From positions 1-64,000 of the IMG/VR virus record IMGVR_UViG_3300031707_001866: a stretch of 64,000 nucleotides of DNA. The stretch is one strand, 5' to 3'. Shown in pieces: positions 17,697 through 27,947 of the stretch (positions within the stretch are counted from its first letter, which is position 1; each line of letters opens with the position of its first letter). The position numbers and the translations under genes are program-made. The notes under the pieces were generated by a model. It had not been told where the DNA came from and made no database searches. It saw nothing but the letters and a program-made list of their open reading frames with translations. Source of the stretch: a virus.

Positions 17697-18334
17697 TGAA
17701 TTACTTTAGACTAAGTTTTGATGATAATAATGATGGAATATATGAAACAGATATGACATTTACAGTCAATCCTATGGATTACAAATGTTTTAATAAGTCA
17801 GCCGGGGTCGTTAGTATTCCATTATTGAAGGGAAACAGCGTCCAAGATTCTGGGGTAACTTTGGAAGGTTCTATAATAGAGTTAGGGAATGTTTATATGG
17901 AGAAAGCAGACTTTGAGACCCTGTATAAACGATATACTTCTTATATAAGAGAAAGACAGGCTGCGACACCCACCTCTCACGAATATACTTTATCATATTC
18001 AGCATTAGAAAAACCCCAGGTTTGGGTGGGGGCTGATACTACTGACGACACATCATTAAAGAGAATTGATGATAAGGATTTAACTTGGGACATAACTACG
18101 CCCACTAAGATAACATTAACTGCGGGTGCGGTGGCCAAAGTCTACTTTTATTTTAGGAAAGAACGTAAAGACCTAATCTTAACCGACCATAATTTAGAAC
18201 AATTTTTATGCACGTGGGTTGATGCACAATTCGACCCGCGCATATCTCCGTTGGATACTTATTCTTGGACAATGAAATTCATTGTGCTTAAAAAGTTGTA
18301 TGGAACCTCAACCAATATCGTCAGCACGTCATAA
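17696..18334 (+). CDS. Distal tail protein candidate
   Basis: 212 residues immediately after the tape measure and before the hub protein, the usual place of the Dit protein, which joins tube to tail tip. The sequence is beta-rich with an inserted segment and begins MNYFRLSF. Identification is by gene order. Confidence 0.5.
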   Translation: MNYFRLSFDDNNDGIYETDMTFTVNPMDYKCFNKSAGVVSIPLLKGNSVQDSGVTLEGSIIELGNVYMEKADFETLYKRYTSYIRERQAATPTSHEYTLSYSALEKPQVWVGADTTDDTSLKRIDDKDLTWDITTPTKITLTAGAVAKVYFYFRKERKDLILTDHNLEQFLCTWVDAQFDPRISPLDTYSWTMKFIVLKKLYGTSTNIVSTS

Positions 18335-18349
18335 TAGGAGAGGATTTTT

Positions 18350-21300
18350 GTGTTAGATAATACAATAATAGAAGGAATATTAAAGAATAAATATCAGCCA
18401 AGACCGGGCGGGGAAATTGACTTTGGAGTTATGACAGCTAAAGCCAGCCATCAATGGTTATTTGGTATGCAGGATAACGAAGAAGGATGGACATACAGTC
18501 CTAATACCACAGCAGATTTTATTTCTAAAGACGGTTATTTGAACATTTATTTTAATTCCAACGCCGACGCATATATTTTATCACCAGAACAATTAGAAAT
18601 AGACGGCACTACATACAATCATATTTTAATCAGACTAAAATTTGAACCAGGAACATATACAAACCATACTTTTAGCATCAATTGGGTTTTAGATGCCGAC
18701 GAAGAATTTAATACCAGTATATCAGTTAGCGTGGATACAACTGGTCAGGAAGACGGCGAATTTTATGAGTATGATATTGACTTATCCGCCGACAACAATT
18801 GGCTCTACAACAGCATACACCAGATAAGATTTGATTTTGACGATAGAAGCGAAAAAAATATTTATATTGATTATATACGAGTCCAAAGTAGTAGTGAATC
18901 TGTAGGAGATAAGAGTGTCCAGTTGCTTCAAACCGATGGTTCTATGCCGACTATTTTTAGAGACCATTCAGACAATGTCTGGGCTGCTTGGTTAAAGGCC
19001 GTTACTGATGTAGCAGCAACTTCTAAAACTTGGACTACCGATGCCGACTTTAATACAGGAACTAAATATCAGACTGTATTTGGGAGTAACAAGGTTGTCT
19101 TAGACCAAACTGCCCCTAGTGACACACTAGACCAATCGCAAACATCTTGGGACGCTAGCGGATATTTACAAATGCGCTATAGCACTGCAATAGAATGGAA
19201 CGCTAATTCCTTTACACCATCCGTCACTGCTAATATTTCTAAAGTTATTTTAAGATTAGCCAAAATAGGAGTTCCCACAGGAAATATATGGATTACAATA
19301 GAGACAGACAATTCTAATAAACCAAGCGGAACCATAGTAGTTCAATCAGCAAATGTTGACGTGTCTGGACTATCCACTGATACCGTCAATGGGGCGGAAG
19401 TCACTTTTACTCTTTCCCCGACTTCCCTGACATCGGGAATAAAATATTGGATAAAGTATAACGGTGATTATGCTGAGTCGTCATCTAATCACACGATAAT
19501 ATTTAAAAAAACCAGTATGGGCGCACATTTTGGGTATTACGGAAACGGTAGTTTTCATATTCCCTATGACTCAAACTCAGACGCATATTTTAAGGAATAT
19601 TATTTACCGTCCAGTAATCCCTATTTTTCAAACGGTTACATTGAATTTATTTATGATGCGGGGGCTATTGCAGACTGGTCTACTTATGATTTCTCTGTGG
19701 ATTTATTGGAACCGGCAAACACTAATATAAAAATAAAATGCGCGACTTCCAATGACAATGTTTCTTATTCTGCTTGGAGCGGTTGGTTTGATACTTCGAC
19801 AGGTAATTTAACCGGGGTTGCAAATAGTCGTTACATCAAAGTTCAAGTATATTTAGAAACAACTAACACGGCAACTACCCCAACATTAGGGGCACTTACT
19901 ATTAACATATTGACAGTTCCTACTTACGCCATAAAGTATAAAAAATATACTTCTGGTTCTTGGGGAACTGAGACTACTTTAGTAACTGATACAGAAGAGT
20001 TCGCCAACAATTTATGTTTATATGAAAACAACTCTAACCAAATGGAGTTAGTTTACGCATTAGATTCAAATGTTTATAGAACTTATTATAATTCAGGTTG
20101 GCAAACCCCGGTAAGTATAGTAACTCACACTTCAGGTGATATGAGGTGTTGGGCATTTAAAGGGGCTGATGGGTATGACTATATTTACTATTCGTATGTT
20201 TCAGGCGGAGTTTACTACATAAAGTTTAAAAGTAGCGCGGATAACTACGCCGCAGAAAACTCAGTTTTAAGTTCTACTTCTAAAATTAAAAATATCTGTG
20301 TTTATGAGGATGACAAAAATGTAGTGTGGTTGGTATATGAACTATACATTACTTATACTTTAAAGCCAACATTTGTTCATTTATATTGTAAAAAGTCCAT
20401 AGATTATGGTGTCACTTGGGGTTCCGCCACAAAAATATCCTCTACAGAAGAGACTAAGGAAGATTTATGGTTGTGTGGATTAGATAAGTTAGTCGCCTTA
20501 GACGATGAAAATAGTTGGGAGACAGTGGTTAATTCTGCGTCACCATATAAAGGAGAAATGTATCACGGCAAAGTTTATATGGTTGATTCTTTTAAGAGCA
20601 GATTAGACGGGATAGTTGCGTCAGACTTTAATAATTTATACAAATTCGATGGGGCTGATTTTTCCACAGAGCACGATTTTAGTGCCGACACCCCCGCAGA
20701 AAAAGCCAATGATATAATTATAGCAGATGATTATATATGGATTCTTGGTGCAGCATATGTGCAAAAGTATGACGGAACAGCCCTAACTAAACTAAACACC
20801 GACGTAATTGATTGTGCTAACGAGTCCTATACTTTTGGCGAGATAGGGTTGTGTTTTGGTGGGCTTCCTATTTATTGTGGTGGGGGAAAAGTTGGTGCTA
20901 ATGATGGAAAGTATTATAAGTTTATTGACTATGTTGGTTGGGAAGGATTAATTGGTGTCGCCAATGCGGGTTATCAAATTATGGAATCCTATTACTATGA
21001 GGGAGAGCAATATGCAGTTCTATTATTAAAACAGGCAGTTTGGGGAGAATATTGGAGTTTTGTAATTGGGAAGTTCAATAATTCTACGAGTGCTTTTCCT
21101 TTTGATATTATATATAACGACTATAGTTCCACCGGCTACAAATATGGCGGGGTTAGTAATTATTTTGTAACTTGCAAGATGCGATTTTTAAACGGGGTTC
21201 CTTATCTGTTAATGGTGGGGGGAGATTCCTCTGGGGCAGTTATTGATTCGCGCGTTTATAATTTAATTGACTATTCAGTGTCAGAAAGTTTAGTCGGGTC

Positions 21301-24300
21301 TACTTTAAATAACTTTATCAGGACTGTATATGATTGGAAAGGCGAAAAATATTATATAACTAAACAAACAACTTGGAAAATATTTAAATACGACGAGGCC
21401 GCTTCTACGTGGGAAGAAAACGAGACCGCACCTTGTCAGGCAATTGACAGTATAAAAACTAAGGTTCCGTTACAGCATTCTTATCCCAGGATACTGCAAA
21501 CCAACGACGGACAAATCTTAGTTTATTATCAAAACAATAGAAATTATTACAGGGAGCCAGGGAAAATTCAAGGCATTTTGATTGAGCGAGACAGCTCTTT
21601 AAATGTGGGTGATACTAGGGAAGTTTCTTTTGTTAATAGAAAGGTCAATTTAGGATTTGACGTAGACGACTGGACTGACACTGAGAAGGTGTCTATATTT
21701 TCTACTTATAATTCAGTAACAGATAAATATGACGTTAGGTATCAAGTATTAGAAAAGATTGATTTAGATAGTTCCTGGTCTTCTCATTTGAAGGTCAGGG
21801 ATAAAATAAAGGGAATGACTATTGAATTAACCGACGAATCACAAGCCGGAACCTTCAATATAGAACTAGATAATTCTGACGATAATTTTAGCCCCGACAA
21901 TCCTGACTCATCTGTCTATGGGTATTTAGAAGAAAATAAGGAAGTAAGGTTGAGCTTGGGGTTTATGGATAACATTCAATTACTAATGACTGGCTTGATT
22001 GACGAAGTAAACTGTGATTACACTCCAGATGGGGCGAAAGTAACTAAAATTACTGGAAAAGATTATTGGAAAAAACTGTTAGATGTCCCCGTTACTTTAA
22101 CTGTCGGCGAAGATAAAAAAGTAGCGAGTAAAAATTCTGATATACTGATTAAACACATAGAAGGCAATACAGCCACCGACGCCACAAGAACCATCTCAGT
22201 AATTACTGGTGGGACAACTATTTATCAATTAGCTATCCCAGTAACCTTTATCGTTCCACAATACGATACGATAACTAATTATGAAATAAAACTTGAAAAT
22301 ATTTCTCCGGCTTATGCCGCAGGAGATTATGAGTGGAGTTGGGAACACGAAGGTATTGTTGATAAATTAAGTCCCGGATACTTTGTTAAAGTTAAGATGA
22401 TTACTGTTAATTATAACGCCCCGCGTCTAACATTTGACCTAGTGGGAACTTCGCGGACTGACTCGTCTACTAAAACTTTTGGAACATTTAATGCTAATTA
22501 CGATGATTCCAACGTAACCTTAATAGAGACCGGGGTAACTAACGGCGATAACTGCACTTGGAATGATGGAATTGCTTATTATATCTGGGACGTTCTTATC
22601 AACATTCCTTCCAAAGAAATAGACGACGACTATGACTTGACCGTTGCGAATGTAACACACAATTTACCGGTGCATACCCCAGAATACCTTAATTGCGAAG
22701 TAGTTTATCCTGAGTATATTGAAAAGGCGTCAATTCACAACAAAGTTGTAAAGACCAATATCTATATACTGACTGATAATGCCTCAGATTTTGATTTTAG
22801 CTTTGACTTACGAGTGGTTTATTCTAATGACAATACTCAAACAGTCCAAGTTAGACCCACCAAAGAGGAATTGTTTGATAAACTTTGCACTGAGGCGAAA
22901 ATAACTAACTCAGAGTTTTCTGAACCAATTAGAGCAAAATTACCTAAGGTTTCTTTTATAGAAGAAAATGCCATTGATTGCTTTGAAAAATTACGCCAAG
23001 TATGCTGGGACAGTAATAATAAATTGTATAAATTATATTTCAACAACTGTGGTAAATTGATACTGAAGCCCATATTTGAAGATTACGTCTATTACTCTAA
23101 ACTTTGGACTACCGACGATGATTGGATGACTTATTCTTTCTTACAAAATGTTTTTATAAATGCTGGTTCAGTTGTGCTGTCACTAACCGGGACTAATTAT
23201 AGTAACTACGGAGCTAATGTATTACCAGAAAACGACGGCTGGACAAAATATACTAATAGTGTGATAGTCCCAACTGCTTTGGGAGGAGTTTATCACTGGG
23301 CGAAGGTAGGAACAGACTATATGTGCTACTACAGGCACGCCGCTTTTGTAAACAGCGTGGGGTGGACAATTGAGGCTAAGTTAAAAGTAGTTCATTCAGC
23401 AGGAACCTCCGGTTGGTTGCGCCAGATATTTATTTCGAGCGTCTCAGACACGCGTTCGTGCGTATTAGTATTTGGAGAAGACAGAATACAACTGTGGTCT
23501 AATCTTCAGGATTTGGAAGGTGGAAACACGCTATACGGACAGTATGTTATGGATACAACCCACGATTACCACATTTATAGGCTAGTTTCCAAAAATAACC
23601 AATGTGATGTTTATGTGAATGATATGACGATACCGGTAATATCGGTAACATTGACTTCCTTATATACCCCTTCCCCATCAGATTCAATAGAGTGGGGAGA
23701 CCACGCTACAGCGGGGGGAGCGGATTCCTGCGAATATTATTTAGACTATTTAACTTATAATGATGGCATAATCCCTACGTATAATACTAACGGGTATATT
23801 AGACTCCAGAAAGATGCGGGAGAAGAGGTTCATTGGGAAAATTATTTAATCTCAAAATCAATTCCAACGGGCACTGGTGTTAGACTTAGGGTCAAAACAG
23901 CCTCATCTCAATCTGAATTGTCTACTGCCGGTTGGTCTAATTGGAACGAGGCAGCTAATGACGATTTAGATATTCCAAGTAATCGTTGGCTAGAAGTAGA
24001 ATTATATTTATATACTAATGATACTGACGTTACCCCTGTTGTTGATGACTTAACTATAAATTATAGAAGCATAACAGTTCAGAGAAAAATGGTATGGACA
24101 TTTACAGAATATCAAGACATCATTCAATTATCCAAACCTTTACGGGACATTGAATTAGTAAGCAGGGTTAAGGTTACGGGTGCGGAAGAAGAGGTTAGAG
24201 AGGTTGTATATCCAGAAAAACAACTCTATACCGCACACGAGTTGACTGTGGGTAATCACGGCGATGTAGACGAATATAGATTATACTTCTCTAATGACAA

Positions 24301-24814
24301 TGGGGCAATAAAAGTAGACCCCTCGTCAATTAGGGTTACAGAGGACTCTTCGTCCGACGCTACCTGGATTATGGAATCGGTTAGTTCGGATAATGTAGAA
24401 ATCTGGGTCTATAATACGAATTGGTGGCACACGGGTTGGGTTAAATTAAACGTTTATGCTAAACCGGTGGGGGACGCAGTTCCGACCGCTATATATAAAG
24501 TTGAAACGGACGTCTCATCTAAGCGTCTTTATGGGCTCAAACAAGAAGAGATTAGCAATCCTCTTATAGCGACCGAAGCAGAGGCGGGATATTTGGCACT
24601 GGCTACACTCGAAGAAAGTAAGTTAGAAAAGAATACCGTAGAGTTTGAAACTATATCGGGGTTATTAATTGAACCAGGAGATTTTATTACAGTCATTCAT
24701 ACAGACAGCAACACTAATGACTGTTACAGAATTAGAAAGGTCACACACGAATTGACTGTGACCGACGCGGGAAATAAACTTACTACAAAATTAACAGCAC
24801 TAAAACTTACTTAG
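18350..24814 (+). CDS. Giant tail hub and receptor-binding protein (2154 aa)
   Basis: A mosaic protein starting at GTG after AGGAGAGG. About residues 30-180 look like a carbohydrate-binding jelly roll; about 260-400 like an extracellular adhesion module; about 540-1120 contain repeats suggestive of a beta-propeller. From about 1170 (KIKGMTIELTDESQAGTFNI...VRLSLGF...GLIDEV) comes the tail-hub domain of phage Tal/gp27-like proteins. A laminin-G-like domain (about 1660-1800) splits the hub, whose last part (EAEAGYLALATLEESKLEKN) resumes at the C-terminus. It should form the tail tip and hold the receptor-binding surface. Domain borders are my estimates. Confidence 0.65.
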   Translation: MLDNTIIEGILKNKYQPRPGGEIDFGVMTAKASHQWLFGMQDNEEGWTYSPNTTADFISKDGYLNIYFNSNADAYILSPEQLEIDGTTYNHILIRLKFEPGTYTNHTFSINWVLDADEEFNTSISVSVDTTGQEDGEFYEYDIDLSADNNWLYNSIHQIRFDFDDRSEKNIYIDYIRVQSSSESVGDKSVQLLQTDGSMPTIFRDHSDNVWAAWLKAVTDVAATSKTWTTDADFNTGTKYQTVFGSNKVVLDQTAPSDTLDQSQTSWDASGYLQMRYSTAIEWNANSFTPSVTANISKVILRLAKIGVPTGNIWITIETDNSNKPSGTIVVQSANVDVSGLSTDTVNGAEVTFTLSPTSLTSGIKYWIKYNGDYAESSSNHTIIFKKTSMGAHFGYYGNGSFHIPYDSNSDAYFKEYYLPSSNPYFSNGYIEFIYDAGAIADWSTYDFSVDLLEPANTNIKIKCATSNDNVSYSAWSGWFDTSTGNLTGVANSRYIKVQVYLETTNTATTPTLGALTINILTVPTYAIKYKKYTSGSWGTETTLVTDTEEFANNLCLYENNSNQMELVYALDSNVYRTYYNSGWQTPVSIVTHTSGDMRCWAFKGADGYDYIYYSYVSGGVYYIKFKSSADNYAAENSVLSSTSKIKNICVYEDDKNVVWLVYELYITYTLKPTFVHLYCKKSIDYGVTWGSATKISSTEETKEDLWLCGLDKLVALDDENSWETVVNSASPYKGEMYHGKVYMVDSFKSRLDGIVASDFNNLYKFDGADFSTEHDFSADTPAEKANDIIIADDYIWILGAAYVQKYDGTALTKLNTDVIDCANESYTFGEIGLCFGGLPIYCGGGKVGANDGKYYKFIDYVGWEGLIGVANAGYQIMESYYYEGEQYAVLLLKQAVWGEYWSFVIGKFNNSTSAFPFDIIYNDYSSTGYKYGGVSNYFVTCKMRFLNGVPYLLMVGGDSSGAVIDSRVYNLIDYSVSESLVGSTLNNFIRTVYDWKGEKYYITKQTTWKIFKYDEAASTWEENETAPCQAIDSIKTKVPLQHSYPRILQTNDGQILVYYQNNRNYYREPGKIQGILIERDSSLNVGDTREVSFVNRKVNLGFDVDDWTDTEKVSIFSTYNSVTDKYDVRYQVLEKIDLDSSWSSHLKVRDKIKGMTIELTDESQAGTFNIELDNSDDNFSPDNPDSSVYGYLEENKEVRLSLGFMDNIQLLMTGLIDEVNCDYTPDGAKVTKITGKDYWKKLLDVPVTLTVGEDKKVASKNSDILIKHIEGNTATDATRTISVITGGTTIYQLAIPVTFIVPQYDTITNYEIKLENISPAYAAGDYEWSWEHEGIVDKLSPGYFVKVKMITVNYNAPRLTFDLVGTSRTDSSTKTFGTFNANYDDSNVTLIETGVTNGDNCTWNDGIAYYIWDVLINIPSKEIDDDYDLTVANVTHNLPVHTPEYLNCEVVYPEYIEKASIHNKVVKTNIYILTDNASDFDFSFDLRVVYSNDNTQTVQVRPTKEELFDKLCTEAKITNSEFSEPIRAKLPKVSFIEENAIDCFEKLRQVCWDSNNKLYKLYFNNCGKLILKPIFEDYVYYSKLWTTDDDWMTYSFLQNVFINAGSVVLSLTGTNYSNYGANVLPENDGWTKYTNSVIVPTALGGVYHWAKVGTDYMCYYRHAAFVNSVGWTIEAKLKVVHSAGTSGWLRQIFISSVSDTRSCVLVFGEDRIQLWSNLQDLEGGNTLYGQYVMDTTHDYHIYRLVSKNNQCDVYVNDMTIPVISVTLTSLYTPSPSDSIEWGDHATAGGADSCEYYLDYLTYNDGIIPTYNTNGYIRLQKDAGEEVHWENYLISKSIPTGTGVRLRVKTASSQSELSTAGWSNWNEAANDDLDIPSNRWLEVELYLYTNDTDVTPVVDDLTINYRSITVQRKMVWTFTEYQDIIQLSKPLRDIELVSRVKVTGAEEEVREVVYPEKQLYTAHELTVGNHGDVDEYRLYFSNDNGAIKVDPSSIRVTEDSSSDATWIMESVSSDNVEIWVYNTNWWHTGWVKLNVYAKPVGDAVPTAIYKVETDVSSKRLYGLKQEEISNPLIATEAEAGYLALATLEESKLEKNTVEFETISGLLIEPGDFITVIHTDSNTNDCYRIRKVTHELTVTDAGNKLTTKLTALKLT

Positions 24815-24824
24815 GGGGAATAAT

Positions 24825-25172
24825 ATGGCGAGGTATAGGTCTACATCAGACAGAAGAGTTAAAAGAGATGCTCAATCCAGGGAAAAGGTTTTTAATGGAT
24901 TGGTTGTCGGTGTCAATAAAACAGGACAAAAAACTTATGAAATAAAATTAGTCGGTCTTAGCAAAGAAGTGGTTTTGCATAGCGTAAAATCAGCAGTCAA
25001 GGAAGATTTATTTGAGGGTGATGGCTGTATAATAAACTTTATGGGACGCGGAAAAACACAACCATACATAGTCGCCATTTCTTATTGCGGAGCCGACAGT
25101 GAGGATAGTGGTAAAAGAGCAGAAACTGGAGTATTTGATTCCAGTGATTTTGATAATAGTGTATTTGAATAA
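24825..25172 (+). CDS. Small tail-tip protein, unknown
   Basis: 115 residues between hub and appendage genes. The N-terminus is basic; the centre (FNGLVVGVNKTGQKTYEIKL...GDGCIINFMGRGKTQPYIV) looks like an OB-fold or spike-type small barrel; the tail is acidic (DSSDFDNSVFE). A hub cap or spike role is inferred only from position. Confidence 0.5.
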   Translation: MARYRSTSDRRVKRDAQSREKVFNGLVVGVNKTGQKTYEIKLVGLSKEVVLHSVKSAVKEDLFEGDGCIINFMGRGKTQPYIVAISYCGADSEDSGKRAETGVFDSSDFDNSVFE

Positions 25173-25185
25173 AGGAGGAGTGGTT

Positions 25186-25356
25186 ATGAGTATGAATGAC
25201 GAACTAAGAGATTTGGATGTAAAAATCGCTAAACTCGTGGTAGCAATAAATAAATTAAAGACTGAAAGAGACGCACTGGTTGGTAGATTAAAAGTTGTTT
25301 CAGATGTCATAAACAACAAAAGAAAATCAGAAAATATTATAAAGGAGAGTGAATAA
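25186..25356 (+). CDS. Short coiled-coil protein (56 aa)
   Basis: Starts at an ATG 5 bases after a perfect AAAGGAGGAG. Nearly the whole protein is one heptad-rich helix (LRDLDVKIAKLVVAINKL, then ERDALVGRLKVV). Its neighbours are tail-tip genes. It could be a trimerising tail accessory protein; function unknown. Confidence 0.65.
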   Translation: MSMNDELRDLDVKIAKLVVAINKLKTERDALVGRLKVVSDVINNKRKSENIIKESE

Positions 25357-25358
25357 AA

Positions 25359-26693
25359 ATGAATTTTAGAGCAGCGAGGTCGGGGCAGAAGATAAAATCA
25401 ATTGACTGGAATTACAATTTCAGCAACGCCAAATCCGCAATAGAGGCCGCAGAAACCACATTCGATAATTTCTATACTTATATGGGGTATATGATTAATG
25501 ACATTGTGGTGAGTGGCGGAGCAGTGACTCCCCACGTTTCAGGAGTAACGGTAGACATTACCGCGTGCATTGCTTATGTCAATGGAGAATTTTATGTATT
25601 AGACGCACAGTCATTGAATTTAACTGTGCCGGGTGCTGGTGCACGCACAAATGCAGTTGTAGTGGATAATTCAGGAACTATTGTTGAAGTATTAGGTGAC
25701 ACGGGTAATCCGCACACACCGCCAGCAACAACTTCAGACCAATTGAGATTGGCAAATGTTTATTTACTGGCCGCTGATACAATAGTTCACGCCGACGATA
25801 TTGATTATAGACTAGTTTACACTGTTTACGATATGAGAAGCGTAATAGACTATGTAAATGCATTGAAAGTTATTAAGGCATACGGTCTATATATTTATTT
25901 TAGTGCAGGTAATGTTAAAATAGGGAATACTTTTTATGCGGTTGCCGCCGGGACGTTACTGCTTACGAATACCGCCACTAACTATGTGTTTGTAAATAAT
26001 GCAGGTGCGGTCGCGGCCAACACGACAGGATACCCGACCGATAGTATTCCAATGGCTACGGTAGTTTGTGCTGCAGGCGTTACGGGAACTATAACTGACA
26101 ATAGAGTAATTAGGATAAACAAGTATCTTAACGGCGATGGGATTGTAATTACAGGAAGTTCTATAGCAGTTGACCTGGCTACAAATCCAGGACTACAATT
26201 TACTTCTAATAAGTTAGATTTAAAATTAAAAGCAAGTGGGGGATTGGCTAAAAGTTCTGACGGGGTTTATGTAAGTGGGGTTCCAACTGTGGACGGCATA
26301 CAATTTCCTGCTGCACAAGTTCCAAGCGCGGATGTAAATTGCCTTGATGATTATGAAGAAGGAACTTGGACTCCCACTAAATCCGGGTTTACTGAATCAG
26401 GTGGTGGAACAGTTACATTAACAGGAACATACATAAAAATAGGCAGACAAGTGTTTTTGCAGGTAAAAATTGTATGCTCTGGGGGAGCAGTATTAACCGC
26501 AGTAGCAGTAACATCTTATATAGACGGTTTCCCGCTCACCCCCTCCGACCATTCGGCACTCAATGTAGTTTGTAGTAACACTGCGAGCTATCTAGGCACA
26601 GGATTGATATACACCTCCAAAAGATTATATATGCCAGCTTGGACGGGTGCTGCTGATTATACCTACCTTTTGTCTGGCTCGTGTATTGTGTAA
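25359..26693 (+). CDS. Tail fibre / appendage protein
   Basis: 444 residues, last of the late structural genes on this side. The N-terminus is helical (anchor), followed by beta-rich, glycine- and alanine-rich repeats including a GVTVDITACIAYVNGEFY segment common in phage appendage proteins and a C-terminal beta sandwich (LTGTYIKIGRQVFLQVKI) resembling phage receptor-binding tips. It probably contacts the host surface. Confidence 0.6.
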   Translation: MNFRAARSGQKIKSIDWNYNFSNAKSAIEAAETTFDNFYTYMGYMINDIVVSGGAVTPHVSGVTVDITACIAYVNGEFYVLDAQSLNLTVPGAGARTNAVVVDNSGTIVEVLGDTGNPHTPPATTSDQLRLANVYLLAADTIVHADDIDYRLVYTVYDMRSVIDYVNALKVIKAYGLYIYFSAGNVKIGNTFYAVAAGTLLLTNTATNYVFVNNAGAVAANTTGYPTDSIPMATVVCAAGVTGTITDNRVIRINKYLNGDGIVITGSSIAVDLATNPGLQFTSNKLDLKLKASGGLAKSSDGVYVSGVPTVDGIQFPAAQVPSADVNCLDDYEEGTWTPTKSGFTESGGGTVTLTGTYIKIGRQVFLQVKIVCSGGAVLTAVAVTSYIDGFPLTPSDHSALNVVCSNTASYLGTGLIYTSKRLYMPAWTGAADYTYLLSGSCIV

Positions 26694-26711
26694 GACTAGA
26701 TAAAATACTTC

Positions 26712-26740
26712 TTGACAAACTTTTAGTTAAATGCTATAAT
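26712..26740 (+). promoter_or_regulatory. Sigma-70 promoter of the lysis cassette
   Basis: TTGACA and TATAAT separated by exactly 17 bases, with a TGC extension before the -10. It drives the putative holin and lysin genes; the first start codon is about 20 bases below the -10. Confidence 0.85.
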
Positions 26741-26759
26741 TATCTTAGGAAGGTGAACA

Positions 26760-26885
26760 ATGCACCAAGAGACTAAAGGGTTTATAAAAGAGTTGATTAA
26801 GTATTTTATTTGGGTTTTTATTGTAATGGTTGTAATAACTATCCTGATGAATATGGTTGTGGGGTCGATTTATTTATCCCAATAA
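26760..26885 (+). CDS. Small single-span membrane protein, holin candidate (41 aa)
   Basis: First gene after a strong promoter, with AGGAAGGTGA before the ATG. About residues 10-40 form one hydrophobic helix (KYFIWVFIVMVVITILM). It lies 23 bases before a secreted lysozyme-like gene, which suggests a holin or pinholin; the small size leaves this uncertain. Confidence 0.6.
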   Translation: MHQETKGFIKELIKYFIWVFIVMVVITILMNMVVGSIYLSQ

Positions 26886-26908
26886 CCCATTTCCAGAAAG
26901 GGACATTA

Positions 26909-27403
26909 ATGTATAAAAACAGAAACAGGCTAATTTTAGCACTCTCAGTGTTATTTATTGGCCTTTTTTTATTTAGTGCGGCTGGGGCTTCGGATTATCT
27001 ACCTCAATGGGAAATACAGAGAATAGTGAAGATAGGCAGGCAACTTAGTCTATCAAACGAGGAAATAGTGCTTTTATGGAGTATCAGAAAGCACGAGAAC
27101 GGCAGAAAAGGACGAGAATTTGGCGTTCTCCACCCAGTAAGACCGTTGACATACAACTCTCAAGCAAGATGGTGTGCATTTTCAATAATTCAGAATAGAA
27201 TAAGGTTCTATAACAAATACCACAAGAGGCTCACAAAAGACACGATTGGTGTGTTTATATGGTTTATGGGAAACCGCTACGCACCAGTTCCCTGTAAGAA
27301 TGACCCAAAGAGACTCAATGCTTTCTGGATACCCTCGGTGACAAGATATTGGCATATTTATTATGATATGTATATTGATGAATTAAGGAGTGGGAGATTA
27401 TGA
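26909..27403 (+). CDS. Secreted lysozyme-like endolysin
   Basis: 164 residues with an N-terminal export signal (basic start, hydrophobic LILALSVLFIGLFLFSAAGA, residues about 8-27). The domain has a candidate catalytic glutamate in RKHENGRKGREFGV and a later FMGNRYAPVPCKNDPKRLN stretch like lysozyme-superfamily phage transglycosylases. It would cut peptidoglycan glycan strands. The signal means export could be host-driven, with the neighbouring small membrane protein timing lysis. Confidence 0.7.
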   Translation: MYKNRNRLILALSVLFIGLFLFSAAGASDYLPQWEIQRIVKIGRQLSLSNEEIVLLWSIRKHENGRKGREFGVLHPVRPLTYNSQARWCAFSIIQNRIRFYNKYHKRLTKDTIGVFIWFMGNRYAPVPCKNDPKRLNAFWIPSVTRYWHIYYDMYIDELRSGRL

Positions 27404-27573
27404 AAAACCCTAAATCAGGTTATGGTATTCCTGTAAAGATGGTTCCGATTTGTAAAATTTGTAATGCGCCGTTGAAGACAGTTTTATTTATTGATTTGGT
27501 AGAAAAAAACGGAAATATAAAACACCCAAAGAAATTTATTAAACAGTGCACAAAATGTGACTTGGTTCAGTGA
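27400..27573 (+). CDS. Zinc-ribbon micro-protein (57 aa)
   Basis: Two cysteine pairs (CKIC near residue 20, CTKC near 52). It overlaps the lysin stop by four bases. Basic N-terminus. Function unknown; may bind nucleic acid. Confidence 0.6.
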   Translation: MKNPKSGYGIPVKMVPICKICNAPLKTVLFIDLVEKNGNIKHPKKFIKQCTKCDLVQ

Positions 27574-27580
27574 GGTGTCT

Positions 27581-27943
27581 ATGCCAGAAGAAAATAAGCC
27601 TAAATTTTTGTTCACAATTACTACTGTTGGTGATTTAGTTGACGCCATTAAAAAATACGAAGCAATGTCTAATGAGGATTTACAAAAACTCCCGGAGCAA
27701 ATGGTTAAGGATGGAACGGCACAGATACTGGGAACATCCAATATGGATGCCGTAGCACTTACCAAAAATCTTCGCGAAGAAGGCTATAAGGTAAAAAATA
27801 TTCAAGAAGATTTAAATAAAGAGATGGTCAAATGTTGTGGGTGTGGAAAAGAAGTTAAAAAAGTAGACGCACACGCTATGGGAGGAAAGCTATATGCGTG
27901 TCAGAGATGCTGGGACGAATTAAATAGTTGGAATAGTAAATAA
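27581..27943 (+). CDS. Unknown protein with C-terminal zinc ribbon
   Basis: 120 residues starting at ATG after TGAGGTG; a GTG further upstream in frame is less likely. The helical N-terminal part (VGDLVDAIKKYEAMSNEDLQKL) is followed by CCGCGKE...CQRCWDEL (about 91-112). The stop is four bases before a tRNA gene. Role unknown. Confidence 0.65.
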   Translation: MPEENKPKFLFTITTVGDLVDAIKKYEAMSNEDLQKLPEQMVKDGTAQILGTSNMDAVALTKNLREEGYKVKNIQEDLNKEMVKCCGCGKEVKKVDAHAMGGKLYACQRCWDELNSWNSK

Positions 27944-27947
27944 TATT

